52,178 nt of DNA, from NCBI GenBank assembly GCA_913063525.1, contig CAJXYV010000002.1:1-52178 (forward strand), in the 5' to 3' direction. Within the stretch, counting starts at the first letter, position 1. Each line of letters starts with the position of its first letter. The notes under the pieces are model-generated. The model was not told the DNA's origin. It saw only the letters and a list, made by a program, of their open reading frames with translations, and made no database searches. The stretch comes from an uncultured Verrucomicrobiota bacterium (GTDB lineage Bacteria; Verrucomicrobiota; Verrucomicrobiia; Verrucomicrobiales; Akkermansiaceae). This document shows, piece after piece, positions 18,848-30,341 of the stretch. A program made the position numbers and the translations under genes.

Positions 18848-20731
18848 TCAAGCGGGGGGAGTCTGGTGGTTGGGATCGTAGAATATCCGGATATCGGCCT
18901 TTTCGGTGCCGATGAATTGCTGGGCGCGCTTGAGCGCGGCGCGGGTGGAGAGATTCGGGTTGCGCGGATTGGTCAGGAAGAGATTGCTCTCGCCCGCGGC
19001 GCGGTCGCAACCGTCCTGCAGGGTCACCAGAATGCCGGATTTTTTCAAAACTTGGTAAACGTCGCGAGTCGCCCCCGAGACAATGAGGTGCCGACCCCTT
19101 TGCCGCATGAAGAGGATCAGGTCTTCCAGCGCCATCACGCTGGTCGCATCGAGGTGGCGGGCGTTTTTCAGACGTAGGATGATCACTTGGATCGCGGGGT
19201 CGGTGACGGTGCGCTGGATCTGGGTGCGAAAGAGCTCGGCCGCGCCGAAAAACAAGTCGCCCTCGACGTGGACGATGGAGATCGCCGGAATGGGGCGCTG
19301 GCGCTTTTCACCCATTTCGCGGAGCTCCCCTGCCTCGCTGAACTCGTACTCGATGAGGAAGGGGCGGCTGGCCTTGCGCAGGAATAGGGTGATTGAGACA
19401 GCCACGCCGATAAAAATAGCCACGTGCAGGGGGGCCAGCAGCGTAGAGATGAAGGTGATGACCAGCACCGCCGCATCATCTGCCGTAGAGCGCAGGCAGA
19501 TTCGGACGTTGCGGAGATTGAAAAGTGAAAACGACAAGGCGATGACCAGCGCGGCCAATCCGGCCTTGGGCACATAGTCGATCAATGGCAGCCCCCAGCC
19601 CACGGATGCGGCGATCAACGCCGCAAAGGCCATGGTGTAGAGTCCGGAAAACAGCGAGGAGAAGCGCGTGCGGGCACCGGATTCGTGATTCAACATCGAC
19701 CGCGTCAACGAGCCGGAAGCGGGCATCCCACCCGCGATGGCGCTGGCGAAATTGGCCATGCCGACGGCCAGCATGTCCTGATTGACATCGGTGCGGTCGC
19801 CCGTTTTCGAGGCCAAGGTTTTAGCCATCAGGGTATTTTCCAACGAAGCGAGGAATGCGATGGCCACCGCGATGCTGAGCAGTGCGGAAATATCCGCGAA
19901 GATGTCCGCCCGCAGCAAGTGAGGCATCTTCAACATTAGATCGCGAAAGCCGAACGTCGCGAAGGTTTCCTCCCCCCGAAACAAGCTCGCACCCGAGCGG
20001 ATCAGCGAGCCGAAAACGACCGAGCTGATCAACAGAGCCACTGCAAATGCCGGCCATGCGGGCCGCCAGCGCCGCAGCGCCATAAAAACGAGCAGCGTCG
20101 AACCGCCGATCAGCAGCGAAACCCAGTGCGTCTGCGGCAGCGCCCACACCAGGCCCAGCACCAAACCGACAAAGGTCGAAGCGGCATCGCTGTCCACCCG
20201 ATCGGTCAGGCCGAGTAGGGGCTTCAACTGATTGACCATGATCAATACCGCCGCCCCCGAAATGTACCCCACCAGCACGCTGCGGGAGACGTATTGCAGC
20301 AAGTCCGCCACCTTCAATAGTGCCCCCGCCGTGGCGATCATTCCCACCATCAATACCAGCAAGGGCATCAATTCGCCCGATCGGCCTGCCAGTGCGGGAT
20401 TCACCGAGAAGAAGCTGAAAAGCATGAACGCCGTGGCATTGGTCGGCCCGAGGATGGTGTGCCGCGATCCGGCAAACAGCGGTGCGACAAATGCCGCCAC
20501 TGCGGTGCTGATGATTCCATAGACCACCGGCAATCCCGCAATGGCGGCGAAGGCGATGCCCTGCGCCAGTGCCAGCACGGTCACGTTTGCCGCAGCCCAC
20601 GCATCGTGCCGGAATTTCAGCAGATCGTAGCTCTTCAGATCCTTGGCGAAGGGGGCCAGCACCACCCGCTCGGCCACAAAAAAATCCCTGACGTCCCGGC
20701 TGGCCCTGGTGATCGTGCGGAGGATTTTCAT
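18848..20731 (-). CDS. SulP-family anion transporter with STAS domain
   Basis: Multiple TM segments; N-terminal SulP motifs; C-terminal STAS-like FFGAAELFRTQIQ...LRLKNARHLDATSVMALEDL. Confidence 0.9.
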   Translation of the reverse strand: MKILRTITRASRDVRDFFVAERVVLAPFAKDLKSYDLLKFRHDAWAAANVTVLALAQGIAFAAIAGLPVVYGIISTAVAAFVAPLFAGSRHTILGPTNATAFMLFSFFSVNPALAGRSGELMPLLVLMVGMIATAGALLKVADLLQYVSRSVLVGYISGAAVLIMVNQLKPLLGLTDRVDSDAASTFVGLVLGLVWALPQTHWVSLLIGGSTLLVFMALRRWRPAWPAFAVALLISSVVFGSLIRSGASLFRGEETFATFGFRDLMLKMPHLLRADIFADISALLSIAVAIAFLASLENTLMAKTLASKTGDRTDVNQDMLAVGMANFASAIAGGMPASGSLTRSMLNHESGARTRFSSLFSGLYTMAFAALIAASVGWGLPLIDYVPKAGLAALVIALSFSLFNLRNVRICLRSTADDAAVLVITFISTLLAPLHVAIFIGVAVSITLFLRKASRPFLIEYEFSEAGELREMGEKRQRPIPAISIVHVEGDLFFGAAELFRTQIQRTVTDPAIQVIILRLKNARHLDATSVMALEDLILFMRQRGRHLIVSGATRDVYQVLKKSGILVTLQDGCDRAAGESNLFLTNPRNPNLSTRAALKRAQQFIGTEKADIRIFYDPNHQTPPA

Positions 20732-20743
20732 CGGCAGCGGGAA

Positions 20744-21853
20744 TTATTTGTAGCGGGCCCTGCGGAACAACCAAAGGCCCAGCACCACGCAGGCCACATT
20801 CGGAGTCCACAGCACCAAGGTCGCCCCCAAGTTGGTCTCAAAGTGGTCGGCCAGCATCGCGAACACGAAGTAGCCCGCACCGATCAGCAAACTCAGCATC
20901 AGCCCGTGCGAGCTATCCTGGCGGCGGGCTTGCAGCCCCAACGGCACCGCCACAAAGGCAAACGCAAAACAGGCCAGCGAGAAGGAAAAGCGCGACGTGA
21001 TTTCCGTCTGCATGAAGACCTTTCTCTGCTCAGTGAGTTGCGCATTATGAGCGATTTCGTCACGGATCTGCTCGTTGGACATCGCGTTCATGCGCACTTT
21101 ACGATGCTGCGGGTTCTTCAGGTCGATCACCAAGGGCTCGGCCTTCTTGGCAAAAGCCATATCCACGCGGCCCTGTGCGTTGCGGGTCTCGAAGTACGCG
21201 TCCTCCAGCTTCAGGCGCAACTGGCTCTTCAGCCGATCCACCGACAAGGCCGCCCGCGCTGCATGGACGTAAGTTTCATCGCCATCGACGGTCTTCGGCG
21301 CCGGCAAAATGTGCAAGTGAAAGCCCTCCAGCCAATCGCCATTCTTGCCCTCGATGAGCATTTTCTGAATGCCTTCTCCGTCGCCCTTAAAGTCGCCCTG
21401 GACCACCCCCGGCTTCAGCAGCGAGCCCGGGTCGCGCGTCGCTTGTTCGTAAATCAACTGCTGTGCCACCGACCTGGAACTCGGCACCACGTTGAGATTC
21501 AGCCACAGGCTCAACCCCGACAGCAGCAACCCGATCCCAAACACCGGCGCCGAAAGCCGCAGCAGGCTCAAGCCAGCAACGCGGAACGCCGTGATTTCCT
21601 GGTTCGATGAAAGCCGCCCGAAAACCAACAACACGGCCGACAAAAAGCCCCACGGGATCGTGTACATCAACGACAGCGGCAGCACGCTAAGGACAAACCG
21701 CAGCACCAGTTCCAGCGGAGCCTTTTGATCCACCAGCAACGGCTTGATTTGGCGAAATAGATTCCCCAAGCCCAAGACTATTCCCAGCACTAAAACAGCA
21801 TACAGCGTGCCCAGTAGCACCTGTTTCCCGATATAGCGGTCCGAAATACGCAT
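20744..21853 (-). CDS. LptF/LptG-family permease
   Basis: MRISDRYIGKQVLLGTLYAVLVLG..., FLSAVLLVFGRLSSNQEITAFRVAGLSLLRL. Confidence 0.85.
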   Translation of the reverse strand: MRISDRYIGKQVLLGTLYAVLVLGIVLGLGNLFRQIKPLLVDQKAPLELVLRFVLSVLPLSLMYTIPWGFLSAVLLVFGRLSSNQEITAFRVAGLSLLRLSAPVFGIGLLLSGLSLWLNLNVVPSSRSVAQQLIYEQATRDPGSLLKPGVVQGDFKGDGEGIQKMLIEGKNGDWLEGFHLHILPAPKTVDGDETYVHAARAALSVDRLKSQLRLKLEDAYFETRNAQGRVDMAFAKKAEPLVIDLKNPQHRKVRMNAMSNEQIRDEIAHNAQLTEQRKVFMQTEITSRFSFSLACFAFAFVAVPLGLQARRQDSSHGLMLSLLIGAGYFVFAMLADHFETNLGATLVLWTPNVACVVLGLWLFRRARYK

Positions 21854-21939
21854 GAATTAACTTAAGTCTGAAGCCCCCATCGCCGCCTGTCCAGACCAGA
21901 GACCGCTACCCCCTGAACGGAATCGTGGCGGGGTGAACT

Positions 21940-22785
21940 TCAAAGAAGCGTTGCGGGATAAATCGCGCCGGCTGCGGCTTTGAAGAAGACCTCGGTATGG
22001 CCGCGCTTGACGTAGCCGAGCGCGTGGCGGTGGCCGCCGACCGACTGCGGCGAGATGCTGGTGAGTTCGCCCACGGCTGCGCCTTCGACATTGACGAGTG
22101 GTCCCAGAACCAGCGGCGCTTCGGTGGGAAACGCCAGGCGTGCCAGCCGCTTGTTGACCTTGCCGGCGGACTTGATCCGCGAAATGACTTCTTGGCCGAT
22201 GTAGCAGCCTTTTTGGTAGGAGATGTCGGTTTCTTCCAGCGCGGCTTCGGGCGGGAGCAGGCCTTCTACCAGTTCGCTGCCCCAGGCGGGAATGCCGCGG
22301 TCGATGCGCAAGGTTTCCAGCGCGTCGCCTTCCATCAGCACGACGTCGTCCGGAAACCGAATCATTTGGTCGGCGGGGATCCACCAGTCGTTGCCCGGGC
22401 TGCCAAAGCGATTGGATTCTCTGGCGATCACCCCTAAGGGCGGCTCCGCCACCGGGCCGGTGAAGTGACACAAAGTATATCTACCCGTTAGATCGGCGGT
22501 TTCCACATCGTCGGCGATGAGATAGCGGGTCAAGCGCGCGGCCAGGGCCTCCTCGCTGCCGCTGGGTCCGGCGATCCATAAGGTGTCATCCGCGACTGCG
22601 GTGAGGATCACCCGGAATTGCAGTTTCCCTTTGGCATCGGTCACGCAGGACGACAGTGAGATTTTGCCAGCCACCACACGGCGCACGTCTTGCGTGAGCT
22701 GGCCGTTGAGAAAACGCACGGCGTCGGGGCCGCAAAATTCTAACAAAGCAGGGCTGCCGAGGTCGATCCGATAGACAGTGCTCAC
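21940..22785 (-). CDS. Folate-binding YgfZ-like protein
   Basis: YQKGCYIGQEVISRIKSAGKVNKRL signature. Confidence 0.9.
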   Translation of the reverse strand: MSTVYRIDLGSPALLEFCGPDAVRFLNGQLTQDVRRVVAGKISLSSCVTDAKGKLQFRVILTAVADDTLWIAGPSGSEEALAARLTRYLIADDVETADLTGRYTLCHFTGPVAEPPLGVIARESNRFGSPGNDWWIPADQMIRFPDDVVLMEGDALETLRIDRGIPAWGSELVEGLLPPEAALEETDISYQKGCYIGQEVISRIKSAGKVNKRLARLAFPTEAPLVLGPLVNVEGAAVGELTSISPQSVGGHRHALGYVKRGHTEVFFKAAAGAIYPATLL

Positions 22786-23636
22786 GCGGTGGGCAGGTAG
22801 GGTTTGGCAACGGCGGAGAAGTCCAGATCCCCCAGCCCGTCGGCGGCGAGTTCGGCCATGCGCTGGGAGACGGCGGCGATGGCCGGCGTGTGCAGGCCGG
22901 CGGACGCCGCGAGGTCGAGCATGTAGCGGGTGTCCTTGCCCATGTTCGACAGCGAGAAGTGGGTTTCGAAGTTTTTAGTCGCCATCGCGCCCAGCTTCAT
23001 GCCGGTGATGGCGGAAGCGCCCGCGTGTTCGGCAACCGCTTGCACCAGACAGTCGGCGGCGACGCCGTGGCGAGTGACAATGGCCAGCGCCTCGGCCAGA
23101 CCCTGCACGGTGCAGGCGGAAATCAGATTGGTCGCCAGCTTCACCACCGTGGCGGTGCCAACTTCGCCACAAAACTGGCGGCCTCTGCTGGTGGCGCTGA
23201 GGTAGTCGTCGAGTTCCGCCGCCAGCTCGGGATCACCGCCGATGTAATACAGCAGCTGGCCGCTGGCGGAGGCGAGTTTGCTGCCGGTGAACGGCGCATC
23301 GAGAAAACGGCAGCCGCGTGCGAGACATTGCTCATTAAGCCACCGCGTGGTTTCGAGATCTAAGGTCGCGTGGTTCAAGACCACTTGCCCGGGCTGGAGA
23401 AATCCGGAGATCCGCTCGACCACTTGGCGCACGGCGGGAGCGTCTTTCAGATAGATGGAAATGATCGTCACATTTTCGATCGCGGCTTCGGGAGTGGCCG
23501 TTTCACCAGCCGTGCCTTTTGGCGTGCGGTTCCAGCAGGCCACCTGCCAACCAGCAGCACCGAGGCAGGAATAAGCGCGTGAACCAATGATGCCGAGGCC
23601 GAGGACCGCGACGCGTTGACCGGTGAAACGACTCAT
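22782..23636 (-). CDS. NAD(P)-dependent oxidoreductase, beta-hydroxyacid dehydrogenase family
   Basis: VAVLGLGIIGSRAYSCL; DAPFTGSKLASASGQLLYYIGG; KLATNLI. Confidence 0.88.
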   Translation of the reverse strand: MSRFTGQRVAVLGLGIIGSRAYSCLGAAGWQVACWNRTPKGTAGETATPEAAIENVTIISIYLKDAPAVRQVVERISGFLQPGQVVLNHATLDLETTRWLNEQCLARGCRFLDAPFTGSKLASASGQLLYYIGGDPELAAELDDYLSATSRGRQFCGEVGTATVVKLATNLISACTVQGLAEALAIVTRHGVAADCLVQAVAEHAGASAITGMKLGAMATKNFETHFSLSNMGKDTRYMLDLAASAGLHTPAIAAVSQRMAELAADGLGDLDFSAVAKPYLPTA

Positions 23637-24469
23637 TTCTGGCGTTGCAGTGCGAGCTCCACCAGCTTCGCGGCTTGTTTGCGGATGTCCGCCATCATCG
23701 CCGGAGTTGGCTCTTCGCCTTCTTTCAAGACCATCTCGGTGCGCAGCCCAGCTAGGATATCGCGCATCGCAATGTAGTTCGGCCGCTCGGAAATCCTCGG
23801 TTCCAAACCGGCCACCGACTCGGTGTAATAGTCTGCGATGTCCTCGCGCATCACCTTGCGGGCGCGCTCGGGCGAAAACTGCTTATCCACCGCGACGGTC
23901 GAAACTTCGAGGGCGCGAATCCAGCCGCCAAGCGATATCAGGTGCGCTAGGTCGGCGTCGCGCAAGGTCACCAGCTCTGCCTCGACATCGCGCTGGGTGG
24001 ACGTGAGTTCTTTTTTCAGCTGCGCCACATCCTTTTTCTTGGCGCTATCCAAAAGGCTGGCCGCGTGCCGGTTGACGCGGTCGCCCGCGCCCAGCGCCTT
24101 GCCGTAGCGGGTCAGATCCTTCGCCAACTCCTCCACCTGGTCCAGCTGCTCGGCTTGCACCACCAAAAATCCGTCGGCGATGAGGAAACCCAGCTCGATC
24201 GCCAGATCCGCACGGTCTTGCGACATCCGCGGCGGCATTTTACGCGCGACTTCAGCGATGGGCAGCGGCATCAAAAACTGCAGCGTATCAAACAACTTTG
24301 AAATCGATGGAGCAGTGAACTCGTTTACGCCCAGTTCTTCACGGACATGAGCATCATCGACGAGATCCTTCGGAATGTCGCCAGCGACCTCGGCTTTTGG
24401 CTCTTGGGCGGTCAATGGCAGCAGCAGCGCCGCGAAGGCGCCTAGCAGGAAGGTGCAGCTAATTTTCAC
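23633..24469 (-). CDS. Hypothetical exported protein
   Basis: Likely GTG start at 24469 giving VKISCTFLLGAFAALLLPLTAQE signal peptide; 4-bp overlap with neighbour. Confidence 0.6.
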   Translation of the reverse strand: MKISCTFLLGAFAALLLPLTAQEPKAEVAGDIPKDLVDDAHVREELGVNEFTAPSISKLFDTLQFLMPLPIAEVARKMPPRMSQDRADLAIELGFLIADGFLVVQAEQLDQVEELAKDLTRYGKALGAGDRVNRHAASLLDSAKKKDVAQLKKELTSTQRDVEAELVTLRDADLAHLISLGGWIRALEVSTVAVDKQFSPERARKVMREDIADYYTESVAGLEPRISERPNYIAMRDILAGLRTEMVLKEGEEPTPAMMADIRKQAAKLVELALQRQK

Positions 24470-24540
24470 AACCGAAGTCTGACACCGCCCACCGCGAACT
24501 GCAATCGACAATATCAAGCGGAACGATTCTCTATCACGAA

Positions 24541-25656
24541 TCAAGGCACGAAACGCAGGCAGATCGGACTGGGCGAGGGAACGGTGCTGCCCGCTGGGCC
24601 GAGCCGGCCGCTGACAGGATCGAGCGCGAGCACGCTGATCGTGTGTGAATCCTGATGGGCGCAGAGCAGCCACTTGCCCGTCGGATCGATCACAAAGTGG
24701 CGCGGAGTCTTGCCACCACAAGGCGCGTGTTGCAACAACGCGAGCACGCCGGTTATTTCGTCGCGCTGATAGACGGCGATCGAGTCGTGGCCGCGGTTAG
24801 AGACATAAACAAATCTTCCGTTCGGATGCACTTCGACTTCCGCCGCTTTGTTATAATCGGCGAAACCCGGCGGCAAGCTCGACTGGGTGCCGATGACTTT
24901 GAATCCCCCCTTGTCATAAGCCGTGGAGATCACGGTGCCGTCGAGCTCGTTGACGATGTAGGCGTTTTTCTCGTCTGCGGAAAATGCCAGGTGCCGCGGC
25001 CCGGCGCCCGGGGCTGTCGTTAGAGGTTGAAGCGCGTCCCCAAATTTCGAGGTGGCTGCGTCGAATGAATAAACCGACACTTGATCGATCCCCAAGTCCG
25101 GGCAAATGAGATGGGCGTTTGCCTTGTCGAAATAGACTCCGTGGGCATGGGCCTTTTCTTGGCGGCCCTTGTTCGGCCCGGAGCCTTGGTGGAGCACCCG
25201 CGTGGCGACATCTCCAGGCATCCCGTCCTCACCCAGACTCACGGTGGAAAGACTGCCGTCGCCGTAATTCGCGATGGCCACGGTACGGCCCGTCCCATCT
25301 ACCGCGAGATGGCAGGAGCCCTTGCCGCCGACGGAAGCTTCGCCGAGGAATTTTAAAAGATGGTCCTTGCCAATGCGAAAAGCGGCAACCGAGTTAGAGC
25401 CATCGCCAAAAGGTACGTTTGGCTGGCCACACGCATAGAGAATCGGCAAGCGCGGATGCAGCGCGAGAAAGCCGGGATTTTGATACTCTGCCGCCAGCAC
25501 CGGCACCGTGAGGATGCCGGTTTCGGAGTTGAAATCTGCCTGATAGATGCCCTTGCTCGGGTTGTTTTTACCCGTGGTCGTGCCGATAAAAACAGGGGCC
25601 GCCCAGAGCGGGGAAATCATCAAATAAATGAGCGGAAGGATCGGTCGGATTTTCAT
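24541..25656 (-). CDS. Lactonase-family beta-propeller protein (6-phosphogluconolactonase-like), exported
   Basis: Signal peptide; FIGTTTGKNNPSKGIYQADFN; LAFSADEKNAYIVNELDGTV. Confidence 0.85.
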   Translation of the reverse strand: MKIRPILPLIYLMISPLWAAPVFIGTTTGKNNPSKGIYQADFNSETGILTVPVLAAEYQNPGFLALHPRLPILYACGQPNVPFGDGSNSVAAFRIGKDHLLKFLGEASVGGKGSCHLAVDGTGRTVAIANYGDGSLSTVSLGEDGMPGDVATRVLHQGSGPNKGRQEKAHAHGVYFDKANAHLICPDLGIDQVSVYSFDAATSKFGDALQPLTTAPGAGPRHLAFSADEKNAYIVNELDGTVISTAYDKGGFKVIGTQSSLPPGFADYNKAAEVEVHPNGRFVYVSNRGHDSIAVYQRDEITGVLALLQHAPCGGKTPRHFVIDPTGKWLLCAHQDSHTISVLALDPVSGRLGPAGSTVPSPSPICLRFVP

Positions 25657-25743
25657 GGTTTTTTTGTGGGTTAATCTACCAACGGAACAAGCATCAATCA
25701 GAAGTTGGGCGAATCAATCTTATAATCCCCCTGCCGATGAAAC

Positions 25744-25779
25744 GAAAAAAACGGCGGGCCTCGGGTGAGGACCGCCGTT
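25744..25779 (-). terminator. Rho-independent terminator of eno
   Basis: Minus strand AACGGCGGTCC-tcacccga-GGCCCGCCGTT followed by a T-run. Confidence 0.85.
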
Positions 25780-25816
25780 ACGAAAGGCTGCGGGCTGAAG
25801 GCCTGCGCCGCGTGGA

Positions 25817-27115
<1,299 letters not shown>

Positions 27116-27151
27116 TTATGCTTTATTTAGGATAGGGAGGGTTTTGAAAGT

Positions 27152-29041
27152 TCAGGGATTAAACGGCTTGATCGCACGAAGCGTGAGCGTCTCCATGACT
27201 TCGGTCACTTCATCACGGATTTGCACGGTGTCGCCTGGCTCACGGCCAACGAGGGCCTTGCCGACTTCGGATAGATAGGAAACGGTTTTGGTTTCGGGGG
27301 TGGAATCCCACGCCCCCAGCACCGTCACAGCAGTTTCCTTGCCGTCTTTATCGACCAGTGTCACCACCGTGCCAATATTGACCTTGGCAGCATCCGAGCC
27401 TTTGAAATCGGTGCCGCGGGAGTTGGCGATTTCCTTTTCCAACGCGTTGCGGCGGTGAGCGAGGTATTTCTCCAGATCCTTAGCGGACTTGTACTCGAAG
27501 TTTTCGCGAAGGTCGCCGTAGGAACGGGCGATCTTCACGTCGTTGAGATTCTGCGGGATCTTGTTGCGGATGAGGTCGTCGAGTTCGGCCTTCTTCTTCT
27601 CCAGACTTTCCCAGGAAACAAGGAGAACCTCTTCGGGCCGCTTGGCATTCTCGCCGTTGACGAGCTCGGCCGTTTCCGGGCGAGCCTTGATAATGCGGGC
27701 CATCAGCGACTTCTTCTCAAGATCTCCAAAAACCGGGCAATCGAGCAGACGGCGGCCAAAGTTGCGGGTTTCATTGACATCCATGATGCTGACGAGATCC
27801 GTCAACAGGCTCTTGTCATCGCCCAACAGCGATTGCAGGCGGGAAGTTTTGCGCGGCCCGTCGGAAAGGTGGTCGTTTTCCAGAAGATTGAGGACCGAGG
27901 CTCCGACGTCGGCGCTGAAGATTTCTTGCGAAGGCCCCTTGCGCTCGCGGCAGACCCAGATCAGGGCATCCGGCCCCAGCGCGCGGCGGGCGATCGCCGA
28001 GCGAAGGTGATTGACCAAGGCAGGCATGCCGCCGCGTTCCAGCAGGATGCGGGCGATTTCGGTCACGCCACGGGCACCGACACGGTCGAAAACTTGAACG
28101 ATCTTGCTGACCCAGTCTTCACCAAAAGCATTAGGAAACGCCTCGTAAACGGCGCGCTGGCGGCCCGATGGTAGCGTGCCCGCTTCTTCGGCCAAGCGGG
28201 TAGGATCGGCAGACAGCAACAGATCGGAAAGACGGACGGCCGTGGCATCGAGCTCGAGCGAGCGGGAGGAGCCGATGACTTCATCACGGGCGGCGACGAG
28301 TTGGAGTGCTTGGCCTAGCTGCACGCGGGCCGCCTTTTTCGCACCTTCATCGATGTCGTTGAGGAGACGTTTGAGGGCCTCCGTATCGTTTTCGAAGGCA
28401 CCGATGTCGGCAGCGATGGCTTCCAAGGCGCGGATCATGCCCTTGATATCGCGGGCAGCTTCGAAATCTGCGACCAGGGCTTCGGCGGGGCTGCGGTCGC
28501 CGACGCGGAGTACGATCGGTTCGGTGCGTTTCGTGGGGACTGCGGCGAGCCGGCTTTCGCGCAGCGCCTTCTTGGTAACATCCCACCATTTTTTGAAGTT
28601 CGCTTCGGCAATGACTGCGCCGGAGAGCTCTTTTTCAAGAGCATCGCCCGTCATGCTGCCACCGTGGCTTTGCAAAAGATGAACGATAAGTGCCAGCGGA
28701 TCACTTTTCGACAGGGCGCGTAGTTCTTCGACCTGCTCGATCTTTTTCGCGCGGAAGTCGTCTGCACCGATCCACTCGGTTTTTTGGAATGCGAATTGCA
28801 ACTCCATTGCCTGTCCAGCCGACTTTTCAAAGTCGATGGTGACTTTTTTGGCAGGAAGATCCCACTCGATCACCTTGCCGGCACCAAAGGATTTATGAAC
28901 ACAAAAGTTTCCGGGAGCCAATTGAGAAAGGCGCTCGCCGACTGGTTTGGGAATGCGACCGGCCTCGACCAGTTTCGCCACATCAGGATGCATATGGCCA
29001 GAAGATGCGAACTCGACTTGGAAAACGCAAGGTATTCCCAT
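27152..29041 (-). CDS. GreA/GreB-type C-terminal domain fused to a long N-terminal helical region
   Basis: C-terminal NIGTVVTLVDKDGKETAVTVLGAWDSTPETKTVSYLSEVGKALVGREPGDTVQI; about 480 aa precede it. Confidence 0.8.
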   Translation of the reverse strand: MGIPCVFQVEFASSGHMHPDVAKLVEAGRIPKPVGERLSQLAPGNFCVHKSFGAGKVIEWDLPAKKVTIDFEKSAGQAMELQFAFQKTEWIGADDFRAKKIEQVEELRALSKSDPLALIVHLLQSHGGSMTGDALEKELSGAVIAEANFKKWWDVTKKALRESRLAAVPTKRTEPIVLRVGDRSPAEALVADFEAARDIKGMIRALEAIAADIGAFENDTEALKRLLNDIDEGAKKAARVQLGQALQLVAARDEVIGSSRSLELDATAVRLSDLLLSADPTRLAEEAGTLPSGRQRAVYEAFPNAFGEDWVSKIVQVFDRVGARGVTEIARILLERGGMPALVNHLRSAIARRALGPDALIWVCRERKGPSQEIFSADVGASVLNLLENDHLSDGPRKTSRLQSLLGDDKSLLTDLVSIMDVNETRNFGRRLLDCPVFGDLEKKSLMARIIKARPETAELVNGENAKRPEEVLLVSWESLEKKKAELDDLIRNKIPQNLNDVKIARSYGDLRENFEYKSAKDLEKYLAHRRNALEKEIANSRGTDFKGSDAAKVNIGTVVTLVDKDGKETAVTVLGAWDSTPETKTVSYLSEVGKALVGREPGDTVQIRDEVTEVMETLTLRAIKPFNP

Positions 29042-29065
29042 GACAAATCGACTTAATCGCGAATT

Positions 29066-29860
29066 TCATGGCTCTTGGGCAGCCAAAGGGGCGATCCGCG
29101 ACCTCGGTTGCGGCGGTGCAGGAACGACGCGCGGCCTTGGTTGCCGCTGTGGCGACGGGTTCGCTGCGAGCGCCCGATCCAGTGTCCGGCATAGCACTTG
29201 GATCCGCTGCCGCCATGATTCTGGCAGCTTGTCGAGCGCTTCGTCCTTGGCCAGTTCCCCATCAAAAATGACGGCGTCCTCGGGTCCCTCGATCTTGACG
29301 AGATAAATCTCACCCTCGCGGCGGACCACGGCTCGCTCTTTATCTGCGGAAAAACTGGCGCTTTTTTCAGCCACGTTCACCACGCGCATCGGCCCGCTGC
29401 GACCGCCGGGAAAAATGGAAGATTCGACCATGTCGCAGGTGAATGGCTTTTTCGTATTCGGAGCCTCGCCGAGCTTCAGCCTCACCTCCATCGGTTTGCC
29501 CGCGCGAAATCCCGACAACACGATCTCCTGCCCCGGCTTCGACAAACGCAGCAACGCGGCAACCTGTGCCTCGTTCACCAGCATCTGGTCGCCAATTTTC
29601 CACAGCAAGTCGAGCTCGGCGATCCCAGCAACCTGCGCAGGCCCGCCCTCATCGATCGACTTGACCACAAATCCGATCCCCGGCGGCAGATCCGGCAGTT
29701 GGGCCGCTGTCGTCTCGTCCGGCTTACTCAGGTGCAATCCCAGCCACGCGTGAGGAGCACATGCACCCCGCATCGGCCGCGGCGCGTCCGACTCGGCCGG
29801 TGCAGCAACCGACCAACCAATCTGCGCCGCCATCACCGCAAGTATCAAAAAATATTTCAT
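29066..29860 (-). CDS. PDZ-domain exported protein
   Basis: Signal peptide; LPPGIGFVVKSIDEGGPAQVAGIAELDLLWKIGDQMLVNEAQVAALL. Confidence 0.75.
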   Translation of the reverse strand: MKYFLILAVMAAQIGWSVAAPAESDAPRPMRGACAPHAWLGLHLSKPDETTAAQLPDLPPGIGFVVKSIDEGGPAQVAGIAELDLLWKIGDQMLVNEAQVAALLRLSKPGQEIVLSGFRAGKPMEVRLKLGEAPNTKKPFTCDMVESSIFPGGRSGPMRVVNVAEKSASFSADKERAVVRREGEIYLVKIEGPEDAVIFDGELAKDEALDKLPESWRQRIQVLCRTLDRALAANPSPQRQPRPRVVPAPPQPRSRIAPLAAQEP

Positions 29861-29861
29861 A

Positions 29862-30341
29862 CTAAAATGAGCTGACCGGCATCATTAAAATCTCCTCGCG
29901 CGGCATCGACAGCTGCACGACCATCCCGCTCGCCTCGTCTCGCAGGCTATTTTCAGCCACCAAATTCATGCGGAGCGTGTGCATTGCGGCACCATCTGCG
30001 TCCTCCTGCCACCCCTCGTCCGTCATGGATTCGACGCGGTCGGACTCGCTCACCAGCACCAGCTCCGAAGCGAATTCTTGCGTCACCTGGGCAAGCCCAT
30101 TTGACCCAGCCGGACGATCTTTCATCGGCAAGAGCGCGCACAAAGCCCCGATGGCTGCGGCGATGCCACCACCGATCAGCCAGCGCTTTGCCCCTGCTTT
30201 GGCGGGAATTTTGGCGATATTTTCCGCTTCGGGCCCCGCCAATTCGTCAATCATCGCGGCGATCTCAAACTCACAGCTCTGGCTCAAGGCCGGCGGCATT
30301 AAACGGCCGAGAATAGCTTCGATCGGATCAGGCGCTTGCAT
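29862..30341 (-). CDS. Single-TM protein, putative anti-sigma factor
   Basis: Directly downstream of sigma gene; TM segment WLIGGGIAAAIGALCALL. Confidence 0.5.
   Translation of the reverse strand: MQAPDPIEAILGRLMPPALSQSCEFEIAAMIDELAGPEAENIAKIPAKAGAKRWLIGGGIAAAIGALCALLPMKDRPAGSNGLAQVTQEFASELVLVSESDRVESMTDEGWQEDADGAAMHTLRMNLVAENSLRDEASGMVVQLSMPREEILMMPVSSF

Noticed and set aside
19821-20810. 329-aa minus ORF overlapping the SulP gene
   Set aside because: Out-of-frame Gly/Arg-rich reading of the SulP coding region.
20459-21610. 383-aa + strand ORF antisense to the LptF/G and SulP genes
   Set aside because: His/Gln/Arg-rich shadow ORF overlapping two confident genes.
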